From Amycolatopsis alba DSM 44262 (GTDB lineage: Bacteria; Actinomycetota; Actinomycetes; Mycobacteriales; Pseudonocardiaceae): 64,000 nt of DNA. The first letter of the stretch is position 1. Each line of letters starts with the position of its first letter. The position numbers and the translations under genes are program-made. The notes under the pieces are model-generated. The model saw only the letters and a program-made list of their open reading frames with translations, was not told the DNA's origin and ran no database searches. The stretch lies in contig NZ_KB913032.1 of the NCBI RefSeq assembly GCF_000384215.1, positions 6,657,605 to 6,721,604 on the forward strand, given 5' to 3'. Below, in pieces: positions 51,278 through 59,144 of this stretch.

Positions 51278-52009
51278 TTACTTCAGATGCCGCGCGAAGA
51301 AGCGGTTCGCGGGCTCACCCTCGAACTGCGGGACACCGGTGTGCCCACCCATGTTGGCGTGCAGCGTCTTCTCTTTCGAGCCGAACGCGTCGAACAGGTC
51401 CAGGGCCTGCTGCCGGTCGTTTCCTTCGTCGTCCCACTGCAACAGGACATGCAGCGGAATGGTGATCCGCCGGGCCTCGTCGAACGTGCTGCGGGGCACG
51501 TAGCTCCCCGCGAACAGCAGCGCGGCCGCGACCCGCGGCTCGACCACGGCCAGCCGGACGCCGACGGCGGTCACCCCGCCCGCGATCCCGACCGGCCCGT
51601 CGATCCCTGGCAGCGCCAGAAGAGCGTCCACAGTGGTCTGCCATTCCGGGACCGCTTGGTCCACCAGCGGGAGAACAAGCCTCTGGATGACGTCCTCGGT
51701 GACCGGTTCGCCTGCCTTCACGGCTCGCTGCAGGTCGGCGCGGGCCTCGTCGACGGCGGCCAGACGAGGCCTGTCGCCGGCTCCGGGAAGCTCGATGGTC
51801 GCGGCGGCATAGCCCTCCGCCACGGTGCCCTGAGCCCTGGCCTTCAGCCGGGGGTGCATCTTGCCCAGCCCGCCGGGGTGGCCGAGCAGGATCAGCGGGA
51901 CCGGAGCGGAGACGGAGACGGGTGTCCACAGGACACCGGGGATCTCGCCGAGGGTGAACTCGCGCTCGAGGACGTCGCCGTCGAGACGCTGTTCGGAAGT
52001 GAAGTTCAT
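51278..52009 (-). CDS. Alpha/beta-hydrolase with Ala at the nucleophile position
   Basis: 243 residues. The N-terminus LEREFTLGEIPGVLWTP and LILLGHPGGLGKMHPRLKARA place it with small dienelactone-hydrolase-like proteins. The nucleophile elbow, expected as GxSxG, reads PVGIAGGVTAVGVRLAVVEP, with GCG (Ala) where a TCG (Ser) would sit. The acid (LLQWDDEGND) and histidine (MGGHTGVPQFEG) are kept. Probably a recently inactivated or non-hydrolytic member. Confidence 0.85.
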   Translation of the reverse strand: MNFTSEQRLDGDVLEREFTLGEIPGVLWTPVSVSAPVPLILLGHPGGLGKMHPRLKARAQGTVAEGYAAATIELPGAGDRPRLAAVDEARADLQRAVKAGEPVTEDVIQRLVLPLVDQAVPEWQTTVDALLALPGIDGPVGIAGGVTAVGVRLAVVEPRVAAALLFAGSYVPRSTFDEARRITIPLHVLLQWDDEGNDRQQALDLFDAFGSKEKTLHANMGGHTGVPQFEGEPANRFFARHLK

Positions 52010-52191
52010 GGTCGTGCCTTTCGGGAGTGCGCAAAGAACGGCGCTCCCGGACGACCTATCGCCCGACCGTGACCCCAGAGGGGAGCACCCATGTCATCAG
52101 GTTCACGGGTACCACCTCCTCGTTCTGTCGCACGGTCCCCGGAAAGCTAGCAAACGGTCCCTTCGATCCGCCACTGGTTTTCTCGCCAGGG

Positions 52192-53430
52192 TCAGTTCGA
52201 CGCGGGATGCCACGCGTCGGCGACCAGGTCGACAGCGCTGCGCGCCGGGTCACGGGCCGCATGGTCGTAGACGCCACTGGTGGTGTCGATGCTGGCGTGA
52301 CCGACATCGGCCTGCACGTGCTCCAGTGACGCCCCCGCCTCCACCGCGGCCGTGACGTAAAAGTGCCGCAGCGCGTGCGGGTGCATCATCTCCGCCACAC
52401 CGGCCAGATCCGCCCCGGCGCTCGCGGCGACCCGGCGCAGTAACTGCCAGACCGCCTGCCGAGCGAACCTGCGTCCGCCCCTGGTCACCAGCAACGGCCG
52501 GTCCGACAAGGTACCGCCGCTGCGCTTGCCTGCCACGATCGCCGATCCCGCCCCGTCCGCGCGCAGCGCGAGATACTCCAGCAGTGCGTTCTCCGCGGGC
52601 ACACTCAGGTAGACGACCCGGACCTTCCCGCCCTTGCCCCGGACACGCAGCGCCCGCCGCCCACGGGTGACGTGCAGATCGGCCTCGTCCAGGCCGCACA
52701 GCTCGCTGACCCGCAACCCCAGCGTGAACAACGCGACAACCGCGACCGCACGAGCGACATCGCACGCACTCGCACCCCTGCGCGGCGCCCCCGCCGCCCG
52801 GTGCAACGCCGCGACCTGCCGCGTCGTCAGTGTCACCGTCGCCGACGTACTCGCCGCCGCCGCGGTCAGCCCCAGCCGCCGCCGGTCCAGCGCCGCCGGA
52901 TTCGCCGCCACCAGGCCCGCATCCGCCAGCGACGCGTACATGGTCTTCACCGTGGCCAGCATCCGGTCTCTCGTCGACGGCGCCGCGCCTGCGTTTTCCA
53001 GGTCACTCAGCCACTTCTTCACCTGTGCCGAAGTGGTGGCTGTCGGATCCACTCCCTGGGCCGCGCACCACCGCAGCCAATGGCACGCCCGCAACCGGCC
53101 CCGGCCTGCGGGCGGAGGTCCCGCCCGTCGTACCGGCTTGGCCACAGGCGCGACGATGACGGCCTGGGCGTAGTCGGCCACGGCGTCGGCCCATCGGTCC
53201 GGAGCCTTGCTGTCGGGCTGTACCCAGGCGCCGATGTCGTCGGCGCTGACCGGCAGTCCCAGCCCTTCCGCGTAGGTGCGGCGGGTCTGCTGGTTGCCAT
53301 ATCCGGTCAACCACTCGGTGATGCCCGAAAGCAGGCCGGCCGGATCCGTCACCCCCGGCCAGACTTCGCTCTCGCCCGCGAGCTCTCCGGGGGAGACAGC
53401 GGCGGAATCGGCGCCGGACAGGAGTTTCAT
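52192..53430 (-). CDS. Tyrosine recombinase / integrase
   Basis: 412 residues from ATG 53430. The N-terminal part has a SAM-like core-binding domain (ACHWLRWCAAQGVDPTATTSAQVKKWLSDL). The catalytic domain has all key residues: Arg240 (LFTLGLRVSELCGL), Lys in RGKGGKVRVVYL, His352-x-x-Arg355 (HPHALRHFYV), His378 (GHASIDTT) and Tyr388 (SGVYDHAARDP). It is larger than XerC/D by about 100 N-terminal residues. It faces the zinc/coiled-coil gene across about 300 bases of AT-rich DNA. No tRNA or direct-repeat att site is visible nearby, so it may act on a plasmid-like or resident site. Confidence 0.95.
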   Translation of the reverse strand: MKLLSGADSAAVSPGELAGESEVWPGVTDPAGLLSGITEWLTGYGNQQTRRTYAEGLGLPVSADDIGAWVQPDSKAPDRWADAVADYAQAVIVAPVAKPVRRAGPPPAGRGRLRACHWLRWCAAQGVDPTATTSAQVKKWLSDLENAGAAPSTRDRMLATVKTMYASLADAGLVAANPAALDRRRLGLTAAAASTSATVTLTTRQVAALHRAAGAPRRGASACDVARAVAVVALFTLGLRVSELCGLDEADLHVTRGRRALRVRGKGGKVRVVYLSVPAENALLEYLALRADGAGSAIVAGKRSGGTLSDRPLLVTRGGRRFARQAVWQLLRRVAASAGADLAGVAEMMHPHALRHFYVTAAVEAGASLEHVQADVGHASIDTTSGVYDHAARDPARSAVDLVADAWHPASN

Positions 53431-53638
53431 CCGATCACCGTAGTGGTCGCGCTCGCGGGGACCGTGGCGGCTTCGGATCGTCACCGTGACGAAACGGGGT
53501 GACCATCCTGGGACCGCCGACTCTGCCTGTTACCGGCCGTAACGGCAAACGCGTTTTCAGATCGCCGATTCGAGCCCGTTTCGGCGGGCGATCGAGCGTT
53601 TTCCGGTCGAGATGGAGAGGAGAAACGGCCCGCGTCAA

Positions 53639-53672
53639 ACTTAGCTACAAAATGTATCTTCTGTAGCTAAGT
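53639..53672. promoter_or_regulatory. Inverted repeat in AT-rich recombinase/coiled-coil intergenic region
   Basis: Eleven-base perfect arms ACTTAGCTACA (53639-53649) and TGTAGCTAAGT (53662-53672), 12 bases apart. The surrounding 53631-53740 is strikingly AT-rich for this window, with a second small palindrome GTTATAAC (53686-53693) and repeated GTTAAGG-like words. The 309 bases 53431-53739 contain no gene. The layout suits a regulatory or recombination/partition site. Confidence 0.7.
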
Positions 53673-53739
53673 TGGGTTAAGGTTAGTTATAACGCAACCA
53701 GAGTTAAGGGTTATATATCTATCAAGGTAAGCTTGGGGA

Positions 53740-54858
53740 ATGAGCGAGAACGAGGGCGCGGCTGTCGAGGAACATGTGTCGGAGCAGGCGCGATGCGGGT
53801 TTCGGAAGTGTCGGCAGCCGCTGCCGCCGCCAGGACCACGCGGAGGCAGGCCCTATGAGTTCTGCCCGGATCGGACGTGGCCGGGCGGGAAAAGCTGCAA
53901 GCAACTGGCCGCGGCCGAGCAGGCTCTACGGGAGGCGCTGGGCGACGACGCCGTACCGGCCGGGGCGCTGACAGACGCCGGGCAAGCCTTCGACCAGGCC
54001 GCGGCCGCGGTGACCGGCCCGCTGCGCACGTTGAGCAACGCGCTCGACGCCGTCACCGCGCACCTGCGCGACGAGATCGCGGCAGCTGTCAGCCAGGCCG
54101 ACGTTGCCCGCGAGACCGCATCGGAGGCCGACCGGCAACGGGACGTCGCACTGGAACAGGCGGCCGAAGCCACCCATGCCGCCGAGCAGGCGATCGAAGC
54201 GGCCAGGGTGGCCGAGCAGGCTGAGAATCTGGCCAGGGCGACCGCGGACGAGGCGGTCGAAGCCCGGTCCGCCGCTCAGCTGGCGCAGGCGACAGCGGAG
54301 TCGGCCACCGCGGTGATCACCCAACGCGCGAAGGAAGTGGCCGAGGAGGTGTCGGCACAGCGAAACCGGGCCGACAAACTGGCCGCCACGCTCGCCGCTC
54401 GCGGTGAGGAGCTGGCGACACGGACCGCGGAGCGAGACGCCGCGCGGACCGCCCTGGCCGAATCGGACGAGCGACGCAAGGCGGGGGAGCGGCTGCTGGA
54501 CACACAGAAACGCGAGCTGACCGCCGACTTGGACGCCGTCCGGGTGCAGCTACGAGATCAAGATGACCGCCATCGGGAAGCCCTCGCCGAGCAGGCGGCA
54601 CGCGAGACCGCGTCACGGACACAACTCGCGGAGGTCCAGACCGAGTTGACCGCCGCGCGCGGGCAACTCGCCACGGCTCAGCTCCAGGCCACCCAGTCCC
54701 AGACGCTGCACGACGAGGTCACGGCGATGCTGTCCCGCATTCGCCGGCGCGCACTCGCCGCAACAGAGGAACCGTCGGCACCACTCCGGCATGACCTGCT
54801 GGCGATTCTGCTCGGCGACGACGCAGCCGAGGAATCGACGAGGCCTGACCTGGGGTGA
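53740..54858 (+). CDS. Zinc-knuckle coiled-coil protein of unknown function
   Basis: 372 residues. The N-terminal 55 residues hold Cys19, Cys24, Cys42 and Cys53 (CGFRKC, FCPDRTW, KSCKQ), probably one zinc site. Residues 70-330 are almost unbroken alanine/glutamate-rich coiled coil (AEQAIEAARVAEQAENLARA style), and the tail after about 335 is globular (RIRRRALAATEEPSAPL). The architecture resembles KfrA-like plasmid DNA-organising proteins, but no DNA-binding motif other than the zinc site is evident. Divergent from the tyrosine recombinase. Confidence 0.85.
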   Translation: MSENEGAAVEEHVSEQARCGFRKCRQPLPPPGPRGGRPYEFCPDRTWPGGKSCKQLAAAEQALREALGDDAVPAGALTDAGQAFDQAAAAVTGPLRTLSNALDAVTAHLRDEIAAAVSQADVARETASEADRQRDVALEQAAEATHAAEQAIEAARVAEQAENLARATADEAVEARSAAQLAQATAESATAVITQRAKEVAEEVSAQRNRADKLAATLAARGEELATRTAERDAARTALAESDERRKAGERLLDTQKRELTADLDAVRVQLRDQDDRHREALAEQAARETASRTQLAEVQTELTAARGQLATAQLQATQSQTLHDEVTAMLSRIRRRALAATEEPSAPLRHDLLAILLGDDAAEESTRPDLG

Positions 54859-54929
54859 GTCAACGTGGGTGTCCGTCCGGCGATCCGGCAAGGCGCACAT
54901 CTACCAGCGCATCGGAACTGTCCACGTGA

Positions 54930-55169
54930 CTACTCCGCCAGCTCGCGCCGACCGACATCGGTAAGCATGTAGTAGGGCGGGGCACCGGGTGAGGACTCGC
55001 CCCACCCGTGAGTGACCCAGCCACGGTCACGCAGAACTTCGAGCAGCGTGGCCAGCCGTTGGTTGGTGATGTTCGCCTCGCGTCGGAGGTCCCCGCTGGA
55101 GAAGCGGGCTTGGACGTCTCCTGCAAGGAAAACGTCCGTCAGCCTGCGCATTTCTCGGGTCCTTCGCAT
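54930..55169 (-). CDS. Small winged-helix protein (PadR-like)
   Basis: 79 residues: EMRRLTDVFLAGDVQARFSS, then a helix-turn-helix (DLRREANITNQRLATLLEVL) and a wing (GWGESSPGAPPYYMLTDVG). It looks like a stripped PadR/MarR DNA-binding domain. It follows a proline-rich protein gene by 9 bases and converges with the coiled-coil gene; it could regulate the island genes around it. Confidence 0.75.
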   Translation of the reverse strand: MRRTREMRRLTDVFLAGDVQARFSSGDLRREANITNQRLATLLEVLRDRGWVTHGWGESSPGAPPYYMLTDVGRRELAE

Positions 55170-55178
55170 GGGGCGATT

Positions 55179-55508
55179 CTAAACCTCGTCGTCCTGTTCA
55201 GGCTGGTCCGGCGGCCGACGAAACCGTGTCGAGGGGTATCCGCCACCAGATCGTGTCGGACCGGTCGGCAGCTGTGGCGGACGACTGCCAGCATCACCGA
55301 AGACCTTGCTCCCTCCCCCGGTGAGACAGCTACGTGGATCGCTCTGATGAGGCCTTCGGTTTTTGGGCACAGGCCTCTCCTGACTTTGCGGGCGCGGTGG
55401 CGGGGGAGGCACGTTCGGCGGGCGGGAATTGGGATCCGTGGGACTGGTGGGCCTGTCCTTGCCAGGTACCGACCGGGTCGGGCTCGGTCCTGCTGGGTTA
55501 CGTGGCAT
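55179..55508 (-). CDS. Proline-rich small protein
   Basis: 109 residues from ATG 55508, with AGAGGA 7 bases upstream. Low-complexity, rich in Pro, Ser and Arg (for example RPPNVPPPPPRPQSQERPVP), disordered, no recognisable domain or membrane segment. The good ribosome-binding site and the tight junction with the winged-helix gene argue that it is real; composition alone would not. Confidence 0.5.
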   Translation of the reverse strand: MPRNPAGPSPTRSVPGKDRPTSPTDPNSRPPNVPPPPPRPQSQERPVPKNRRPHQSDPRSCLTGGGSKVFGDAGSRPPQLPTGPTRSGGGYPSTRFRRPPDQPEQDDEV

Positions 55509-55654
55509 CGAGCTGTCCTCTTTCGTCACGTAGGCAGGTCGAAACCGGCTGCCGTGCTGGGCAGAGCACCAACGCGGTAACCGGCAGATCAAGGAATTGC
55601 GTGTGGGACTCGACCGCCGCGCCGAGCGAGGGGCAAGACGCGGCGGCCGAGAAA

Positions 55655-55897
55655 CTAGGGAGCGCTTTCCAGCGGGGAGCCGCACAGAAGTTCGGTGGCC
55701 TGCTCCTCGCCGTCCAGTTCGCCTGCGCGCCGAGCAAGCGCGGCGCCGATCTTCACGAGGTCCCGGCCGAGCGTTCGCAGGCCAGCCGCGTAGTACTCGT
55801 CAGAGGACTGCAAGGTCAAGAGGTCCAGAGTGACCGTGCCGATGTCGGTGTTGACTCGCGCCAGACCGGCGAGAAGGTCGCGGTCACGCTTGTCCAC
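55655..55897 (-). CDS. Small hypothetical protein
   Basis: 80 residues from GTG 55897 (AGAGGG 6 bases upstream). Mostly helical: DKRDRDLLAGLARVNTDIGTVTLDLLTLQSSDEYYAAGLRTLGRDL, then KIGAALARRAGELDGEEQ. No named domain. Overlaps the frameshifted gene upstream by 14 bases, suggesting an operon of small island genes read leftwards. Confidence 0.6.
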   Translation of the reverse strand: MDKRDRDLLAGLARVNTDIGTVTLDLLTLQSSDEYYAAGLRTLGRDLVKIGAALARRAGELDGEEQATELLCGSPLESAP

Positions 55898-56252
55898 CGC
55901 GCACCCTCTCTCCGCGTGCTACCGCGTTCGAGTCGAGCAGCAGGCCGCCGCACCGTGGGCAACGCACGGCAACCCGAGGGGCTGCGATCCGGTCCGCGCT
56001 GATGGCCGTTCGTTCGTGCCCGAGTGGTTCCCGTTGGTTCTCTTCGCACCAGGGGAGCAGCATCGGAGGCCAGTACAGATCCGGGGCCAGCGAGACGCGG
56101 CGGTACAAGTGCGCCTCGGCCTCGGCGAATAGCCGCCACTCGTACCCCGCCGCGCGTGACAAGCCCTCGCCTCGAGGTCGTGGCACGCACGGCGGATGAA
56201 CTCTGCGGGAACGAACGCGGTGCCTCTGCGTTCGCGGGACAGCTGCCTTCAT
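55884..56252 (-). pseudogene. Frameshifted gene for a small Cys-containing protein
   Basis: The start and first part read well in one frame (RGTAFVPAEFIRRACHDLEA up to about 56155). The second part reads in another frame (GYEWRLFAEAEAHLYRR, LYWPPMLLPWCEENQRE, then VRCPRCGGLLLDSNAVARGE). Codon bias switches between frames at about 56155, so a single-base indel most likely separates them. A C-terminal CPRCG knuckle remains. It may be a sequencing error, a recent pseudogene or, less likely, a programmed shift. Confidence 0.45.
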
Positions 56253-56395
56253 GACTCGTCACTCCCGTCGTGTTCTGGCTGCTCAGAGCCATCCCGAAAC
56301 CCTGTGGAGTGACGCTACGATCACCAGTGAGTTGGCAGAACGGACCGCGAGTACGGGTGCGGTCCGGCCGGAATCGTTCAGAGCTGGGAGTGCCC

Positions 56396-57514
56396 GTGAG
56401 CGGAGCACCGGCAACACTGACCGGGAGTCAGGGTTCCCGTTCGACGGGCATCGTGACCGGCTTCGTCCTGAAGCTCGCACGCCAATCCGCAGGCCTGACC
56501 CAAGAGCGCCTTGCGGAACGTCTCGCGGTCGACGGCAGCACGATTCAAGGGTGGGAGTCAGGGCGGCGTCCCTTGTCCGCGATGCCCGCTGGGGACTTCG
56601 TCAGGTTGTGTTCCCGGCTGTCCAGGCTCGGGGCGCCTTCGTCGACTGGTCGGCATCTTCGCTCGGCCATCAACGCTGATCTTGTCCTCTCGACCGGAAT
56701 CGCCTCTGGTGACCGATGGGTCGATCCCGAGGTGCACCCGCTTGCCGCGAGCGTGCACCGCAAGACGCTGACGAACCTGATCACGTGGCCGTTCACCGGG
56801 TACCTGCCGCAAGAACTGAAGATCTTCGAGCCGAAGGTGCCACGCCGAGGACCGGTCGCGTCCGGACCCACGATGGGTGCCGACGAACGCACCAGGTTCT
56901 TCGATCACCTGATGACCGTTGCGGAACGGGGCGTTCATGCCGAGGAAGCCCTGCTTCGACGGCAGGCGGTCTACCTGCTCGGGTTCGACCAGCGTGACCA
57001 GGTGGCGGAGTGGCTGCGGGGTGAGTGGTCAAGCGCTGGTCGACGGCCCATCGCTGATGGCGACGTGACCAGCCTGCTGGAAGCGCGCTCGGCTTCGGTC
57101 GCACTCGCCTCGATCGGAGATGGCTCCCACCTGCACGACTTCGTCCTTCGCGCCAACGGGACGCGCGCCGATCTCGCGAACCTCAACTACTGGGCACACT
57201 GGATCGGAGAACTTCCCGACGACCAGACTGACGACACCTTCATGGCCGCGGACGACACCAAAGCGTGGTCCGGCGTGCGATTGCTCCACCATCTGGTGAG
57301 CCGGCTGGATCCAGCCTCACCGCATCTGCCGCTCAACCTGCACACCGTCCACGCGCTTGTGGCCAGCCGTCCCGTACTTCTCGCCACCAGCCCGGATTCC
57401 CGTAGCGCACTCGCCGGGGCGCTGGAGATGATCAGTTCCACCGCCGTGCTGAATCGCGAGGGACGTGATCAGGTCGCCGGCCTTCACTACGCTCTGCGTC
57501 TCGCCGATCGATAG
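56396..57514 (+). CDS. XRE-type helix-turn-helix protein with long C-terminal domain
   Basis: 372 residues from GTG 56396 (GGGAG 5 bases upstream). HTH near residues 20-70: GFVLKLARQSAGLTQERLAERLAVDGSTIQGWESGRRP. The remaining 290 residues are helical, of unknown fold, with DERTRFFDHLMTVAERGVHA and a C-terminal NREGRDQVAGLHYALRLADR. The HD-domain gene starts 11 bases after its stop. The pair recurs in actinomycetes as I remember it; the C-terminal region may sense a signal and gate the HD enzyme. Confidence 0.85.
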   Translation: MSGAPATLTGSQGSRSTGIVTGFVLKLARQSAGLTQERLAERLAVDGSTIQGWESGRRPLSAMPAGDFVRLCSRLSRLGAPSSTGRHLRSAINADLVLSTGIASGDRWVDPEVHPLAASVHRKTLTNLITWPFTGYLPQELKIFEPKVPRRGPVASGPTMGADERTRFFDHLMTVAERGVHAEEALLRRQAVYLLGFDQRDQVAEWLRGEWSSAGRRPIADGDVTSLLEARSASVALASIGDGSHLHDFVLRANGTRADLANLNYWAHWIGELPDDQTDDTFMAADDTKAWSGVRLLHHLVSRLDPASPHLPLNLHTVHALVASRPVLLATSPDSRSALAGALEMISSTAVLNREGRDQVAGLHYALRLADR

Positions 57515-57525
57515 GAGAACCCCAC

Positions 57526-58086
57526 ATGCCAGACGAGCCCGCTGGACTCGCCGCCTTCACCTACGAACTCGGATTGCTCAAGCGCATCCGGCGTGCGGGA
57601 TGGTGGCATGTCGGCGTTCGGGACCCCGAGTCGATCGCGGAGCACAGCTTTCGTACGGCACAGATCGCGGCTCTTCTGGCGGCGGAGGAAGGCGCGAATC
57701 CGGAACGCGCGTCTTTCCTCGCGCTCTGGCACGACACTCAGGAGACCCGGACCGGGGACATTCCGCACACGGCAGCCAAATACATGACCAGGCCGGAGCC
57801 ACGGGAGATCACCGCCGACCAGACAGCCGCCTTGCCGTCTGCTTCGCGTGATCTGGTCCGATCGGCAGTGGACGAGTACGAAACCCGGCAGACCATCGAA
57901 GCGAAATGCGCGAAGGACGCGGACAAGCTCGAAATGCTGTTCCAAGCCGTCGAGTACCGGGAAACCGGCGTCGAGCGTGTGGCCGGATGGATCGACTCAG
58001 CCCGCAAGGGACTCGCGACTGAGACCGCTCGACGCATCGCAGAAGCCGCTGTGACCCTGTCGCCGCTGGCATGGCGAGACCGATGA
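57526..58086 (+). CDS. HD-domain hydrolase (YfbR/nucleotidase-like)
   Basis: 186 residues. Metal-binding pattern: His in ESIAEHSFRTAQIA, HD in FLALWHDTQETRTGDIPH, and Asp in CAKDADKLEML, the standard HD superfamily array. RAGWWHVGV at the start resembles the HD_3 group that includes YfbR 5'-deoxynucleotidase and HDDC2-like proteins. It probably hydrolyses a nucleotide phosphate. Coupled to the XRE-type gene upstream. Confidence 0.87.
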   Translation: MPDEPAGLAAFTYELGLLKRIRRAGWWHVGVRDPESIAEHSFRTAQIAALLAAEEGANPERASFLALWHDTQETRTGDIPHTAAKYMTRPEPREITADQTAALPSASRDLVRSAVDEYETRQTIEAKCAKDADKLEMLFQAVEYRETGVERVAGWIDSARKGLATETARRIAEAAVTLSPLAWRDR

Positions 58087-58144
58087 GCATGTCTTTCCCT
58101 AGCTTGGTCGTCGTCTCTTCTGACGGACAGTGCGGAGAGGCACT

Positions 58145-58405
58145 CGCTTACGCACTCGCGAAGCGTTTTTGATCCTTGCGCGTGAGGCTCAGCCATTCCC
58201 CGATGGGCAGCACGTGCGCGCGACGCCCGGCGTGGAGGTCTGGTCACGCTGGCAGGGGCGGCCGCGAGCGGATCTGGTCGCGGCAGTGGAGAACGGCGAG
58301 CTGTCCGCCGGGTTCGACGTCGACCAGGCACTGTTCGAGATCATCGCCGCCGGACTGGCGCTGAACGCGGCCATGCAGCTCCAGCGCGATCCGGCGGGCG
58401 ATCGG
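58145..58405 (+). pseudogene. 3' remnant of a TetR-family regulator gene
   Basis: The plus frame contains RPRADLVAAVENGELSAGFD then VDQALFEIIAAGLALNAAMQ and LQRDP, a good match to the C-terminal domain of TetR regulators. There is no DNA-binding domain upstream (58087-58144 holds nothing recognisable), and after about 58405 the frame runs into the antisense of the next gene. A truncated regulator is the best explanation; the neighbouring minus-strand TetR gene may have replaced it. Confidence 0.55.
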
Positions 58406-59062
58406 TTAACGAAGGGTCGCGATACCGGCCAGGAAGATGTCGACGCCGGCGAGGAACTGCTCGCGGTCGTCGTGCTCACGCAGCTGCGCAGCCGCCTTGT
58501 GTACGAACGGGTACTTCTCGGGGTCCAGCTGCGACCATCGCGCGGCGATGGCGCCCAGAGCCGCCGAGCGATCCGCGTCGGCGAGGGCTCGGGTGTTGGC
58601 GGCGTTCTGCCCGGCGACACCGAGGACGTAGTTCACCAGCGCGCCCGCCGCGTCGACGAGCGCCTGTTCAGGGACGCCGAGCGTGTCGAGCAGCCTGCCG
58701 ATGGTCTCGTAGACGTCCAGCAGCGCGGATCGCCAAGGTTCGCGGGCGATCTGTGCGCCGGCCCAGGGATGCGCGTCGATCGCGTCGAACAGGCCCAGCG
58801 CCACCGCGCGCAGGCCTTCTCGTGGCTCCGTGTCGGTGACCACGCTGGTCATCACGCGGGCGATGAGGTCGTCGGTGGCCGCCGCGAGCAGGTCGTCCTT
58901 GTCCGCGACGTGGTGGTAGATCGCCCCGTAACCGGTGTTCAAGCGAGTGGTGAGCGCCTTCAGCGTCAGCGCGGTCTCGCCGCCGCTGTCCAGCAGGTCC
59001 GTCGCGGCCCGGACGATCACTTCCCTGGACAGCCCGTCGGTACGCCGCGATCCCTTCGCCAT
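58406..59062 (-). CDS. TetR family regulator of the second TetX-like module
   Basis: 218 residues from ATG 59062. DNA-binding domain LSREVIVRAATDLLDSGGETALTLKALTTRLNTGYGAIYHHVADK with the GAIYHHV turn of tetracycline-repressor-like proteins; the C-terminal domain fits TetR_C. Divergent from the TetX-like gene, with two palindromes between them, the same logic as tetR-tetA operators. It also partly replaces the remnant TetR on the other strand. Confidence 0.92.
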   Translation of the reverse strand: MAKGSRRTDGLSREVIVRAATDLLDSGGETALTLKALTTRLNTGYGAIYHHVADKDDLLAAATDDLIARVMTSVVTDTEPREGLRAVALGLFDAIDAHPWAGAQIAREPWRSALLDVYETIGRLLDTLGVPEQALVDAAGALVNYVLGVAGQNAANTRALADADRSAALGAIAARWSQLDPEKYPFVHKAAAQLREHDDREQFLAGVDIFLAGIATLR

Positions 59063-59082
59063 GAGCCCCAGTGTGGCATGAG

Positions 59083-59127
59083 TGGATTGGCGATCCAAAA
59101 TCGTGTTAGCTTTGGATCGTCAATCCA
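59083..59127. promoter_or_regulatory. Paired operators TGGAT-N5-ATCCA
   Basis: Two 15-base palindromes, 59083-59097 and 59113-59127, 30 bases centre to centre; together they form 17-base arms (59083-59099 and 59111-59127) with one mismatch. They fill the gap between the divergent TetR and TetX-like genes and include the minus-strand TTGACG -35-like sequence. Analogous in layout to tetO1/tetO2. Confidence 0.8.
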
Positions 59128-59144
59128 ACAGCCGAGGGGGCACC

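Noticed and set aside
51103..51465. Open frame after the long hairpin
   Set aside because: No ribosome-binding site, composition not protein-like, and it runs into the antisense of the hydrolase gene.
52056..52191. Short frames between the hydrolase and recombinase genes, including a possible peptide MTWVLPSGVTVGR
   Set aside because: No ribosome-binding site or promoter could be tied to it and no conserved leader-peptide pattern is recognisable.
55334..56002. 222-codon plus-strand frame in the island
   Set aside because: Mixed low-quality sequence, poor start context, and better minus-strand genes with ribosome-binding sites occupy the same stretch.
52192..58405. Complete prophage or integrative conjugative element
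   Set aside because: No phage structural, replication, transfer or excisionase genes and no att-type direct repeats or tRNA were found, so only a small island is supported.
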